In this document: positions 63,497 through 64,000 of the stretch, piece after piece
How the letters are laid out: each line of letters begins with the position of its first letter
Numbering within the stretch: the first letter of the stretch is position 1
Source: Lysobacter stagni
GTDB lineage: Bacteria > Pseudomonadota > Gammaproteobacteria > Xanthomonadales > Xanthomonadaceae
Direction: 5' to 3'
Length of the DNA stretch: 64,000 nt
Assembly (NCBI RefSeq): GCF_030053425.1
Contig: NZ_JASGBI010000002.1
Span: 1 to 64,000 of the forward strand
Notes under the pieces: generated by a model
The model's input: only the letters and a program-made list of their open reading frames with translations
Told to the model about the DNA's origin: nothing
Databases searched by the model: none
Program-made: the position numbers and the translations under genes

Positions 63497-64000
<504 letters not shown>

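Overview
This is a GC-rich chromosomal window with tightly packed genes and frequent 1-4 nt start/stop overlaps. It has no insertion sequence, phage gene, tRNA, rRNA or CRISPR array that I can see. Several gene forms point to the Xanthomonadaceae, most likely a Lysobacter-like organism: a fused aspartate kinase/diaminopimelate decarboxylase, the MurD2-MurL pair that makes D-glutamate for peptidoglycan, a fused cysNC, and a SUF operon led by a three-cysteine Rrf2 regulator. The assignment rests on gene content only.

Layout: 1-634 is the end of a chaperone-usher pilin locus. 1047-6383 (minus) is a peptidoglycan/lysine operon (lysAC, murL, murD2). 6583-19783 is mixed housekeeping: PhzF, a glycine-zipper protein, a hydrolase, OsmC, an EF-G paralogue, two lipoproteins, a PIN protein, a large DUF5916 outer-membrane protein, 3-hydroxybutyrate dehydrogenase and a SET-domain methyltransferase. 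19997-26224 is the suf operon (regulator, B, C, D, S) extended by a GNAT and a Rieske protein. 26344-34269 is a Fur-box-headed iron operon: Fiu-like receptor, PiuC-like oxygenase, PepSY protein, DUF2271, DUF4198, ApbE and a membrane-anchored diflavin reductase. 34263-38029 holds small envelope genes and an M20 peptidase. 38108-49572 is a nearly complete assimilatory sulfate pathway (cysD, cysNC, cysJ, cysI, cysH, cysB, cysG, cysK). 49692-51430 is the MurNAc recycling pair amgK-murU. 51575-58643 holds hda, an AI-2E protein, DUF2066, purM, purN and two tandem DUF3108 genes. 58695-60599 (minus) is an EF-hand protein, murA and a BolA protein. 60740-64000 is the KDO/LPS transport operon kdsD-kdsC-lptC-lptA-lptB, with lptB cut by the window end.

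Three themes connect the regions. Peptidoglycan precursor supply appears three times: MurD2/MurL, AmgK/MurU and MurA. Iron-sulfur and iron handling are adjacent (suf, then the Fur-type operon), and the cys cluster makes the siroheme and the cysteine that Fe-S assembly needs. The iron operon is the most interesting system. It pairs a siderophore receptor with an apparent flavin-based electron path (diflavin reductase, PepSY membrane protein, and a DUF2271 protein with a plausible ApbE flavinylation motif) that could reduce ferric iron outside the cytoplasm. That electron path is my inference from gene content and motifs.
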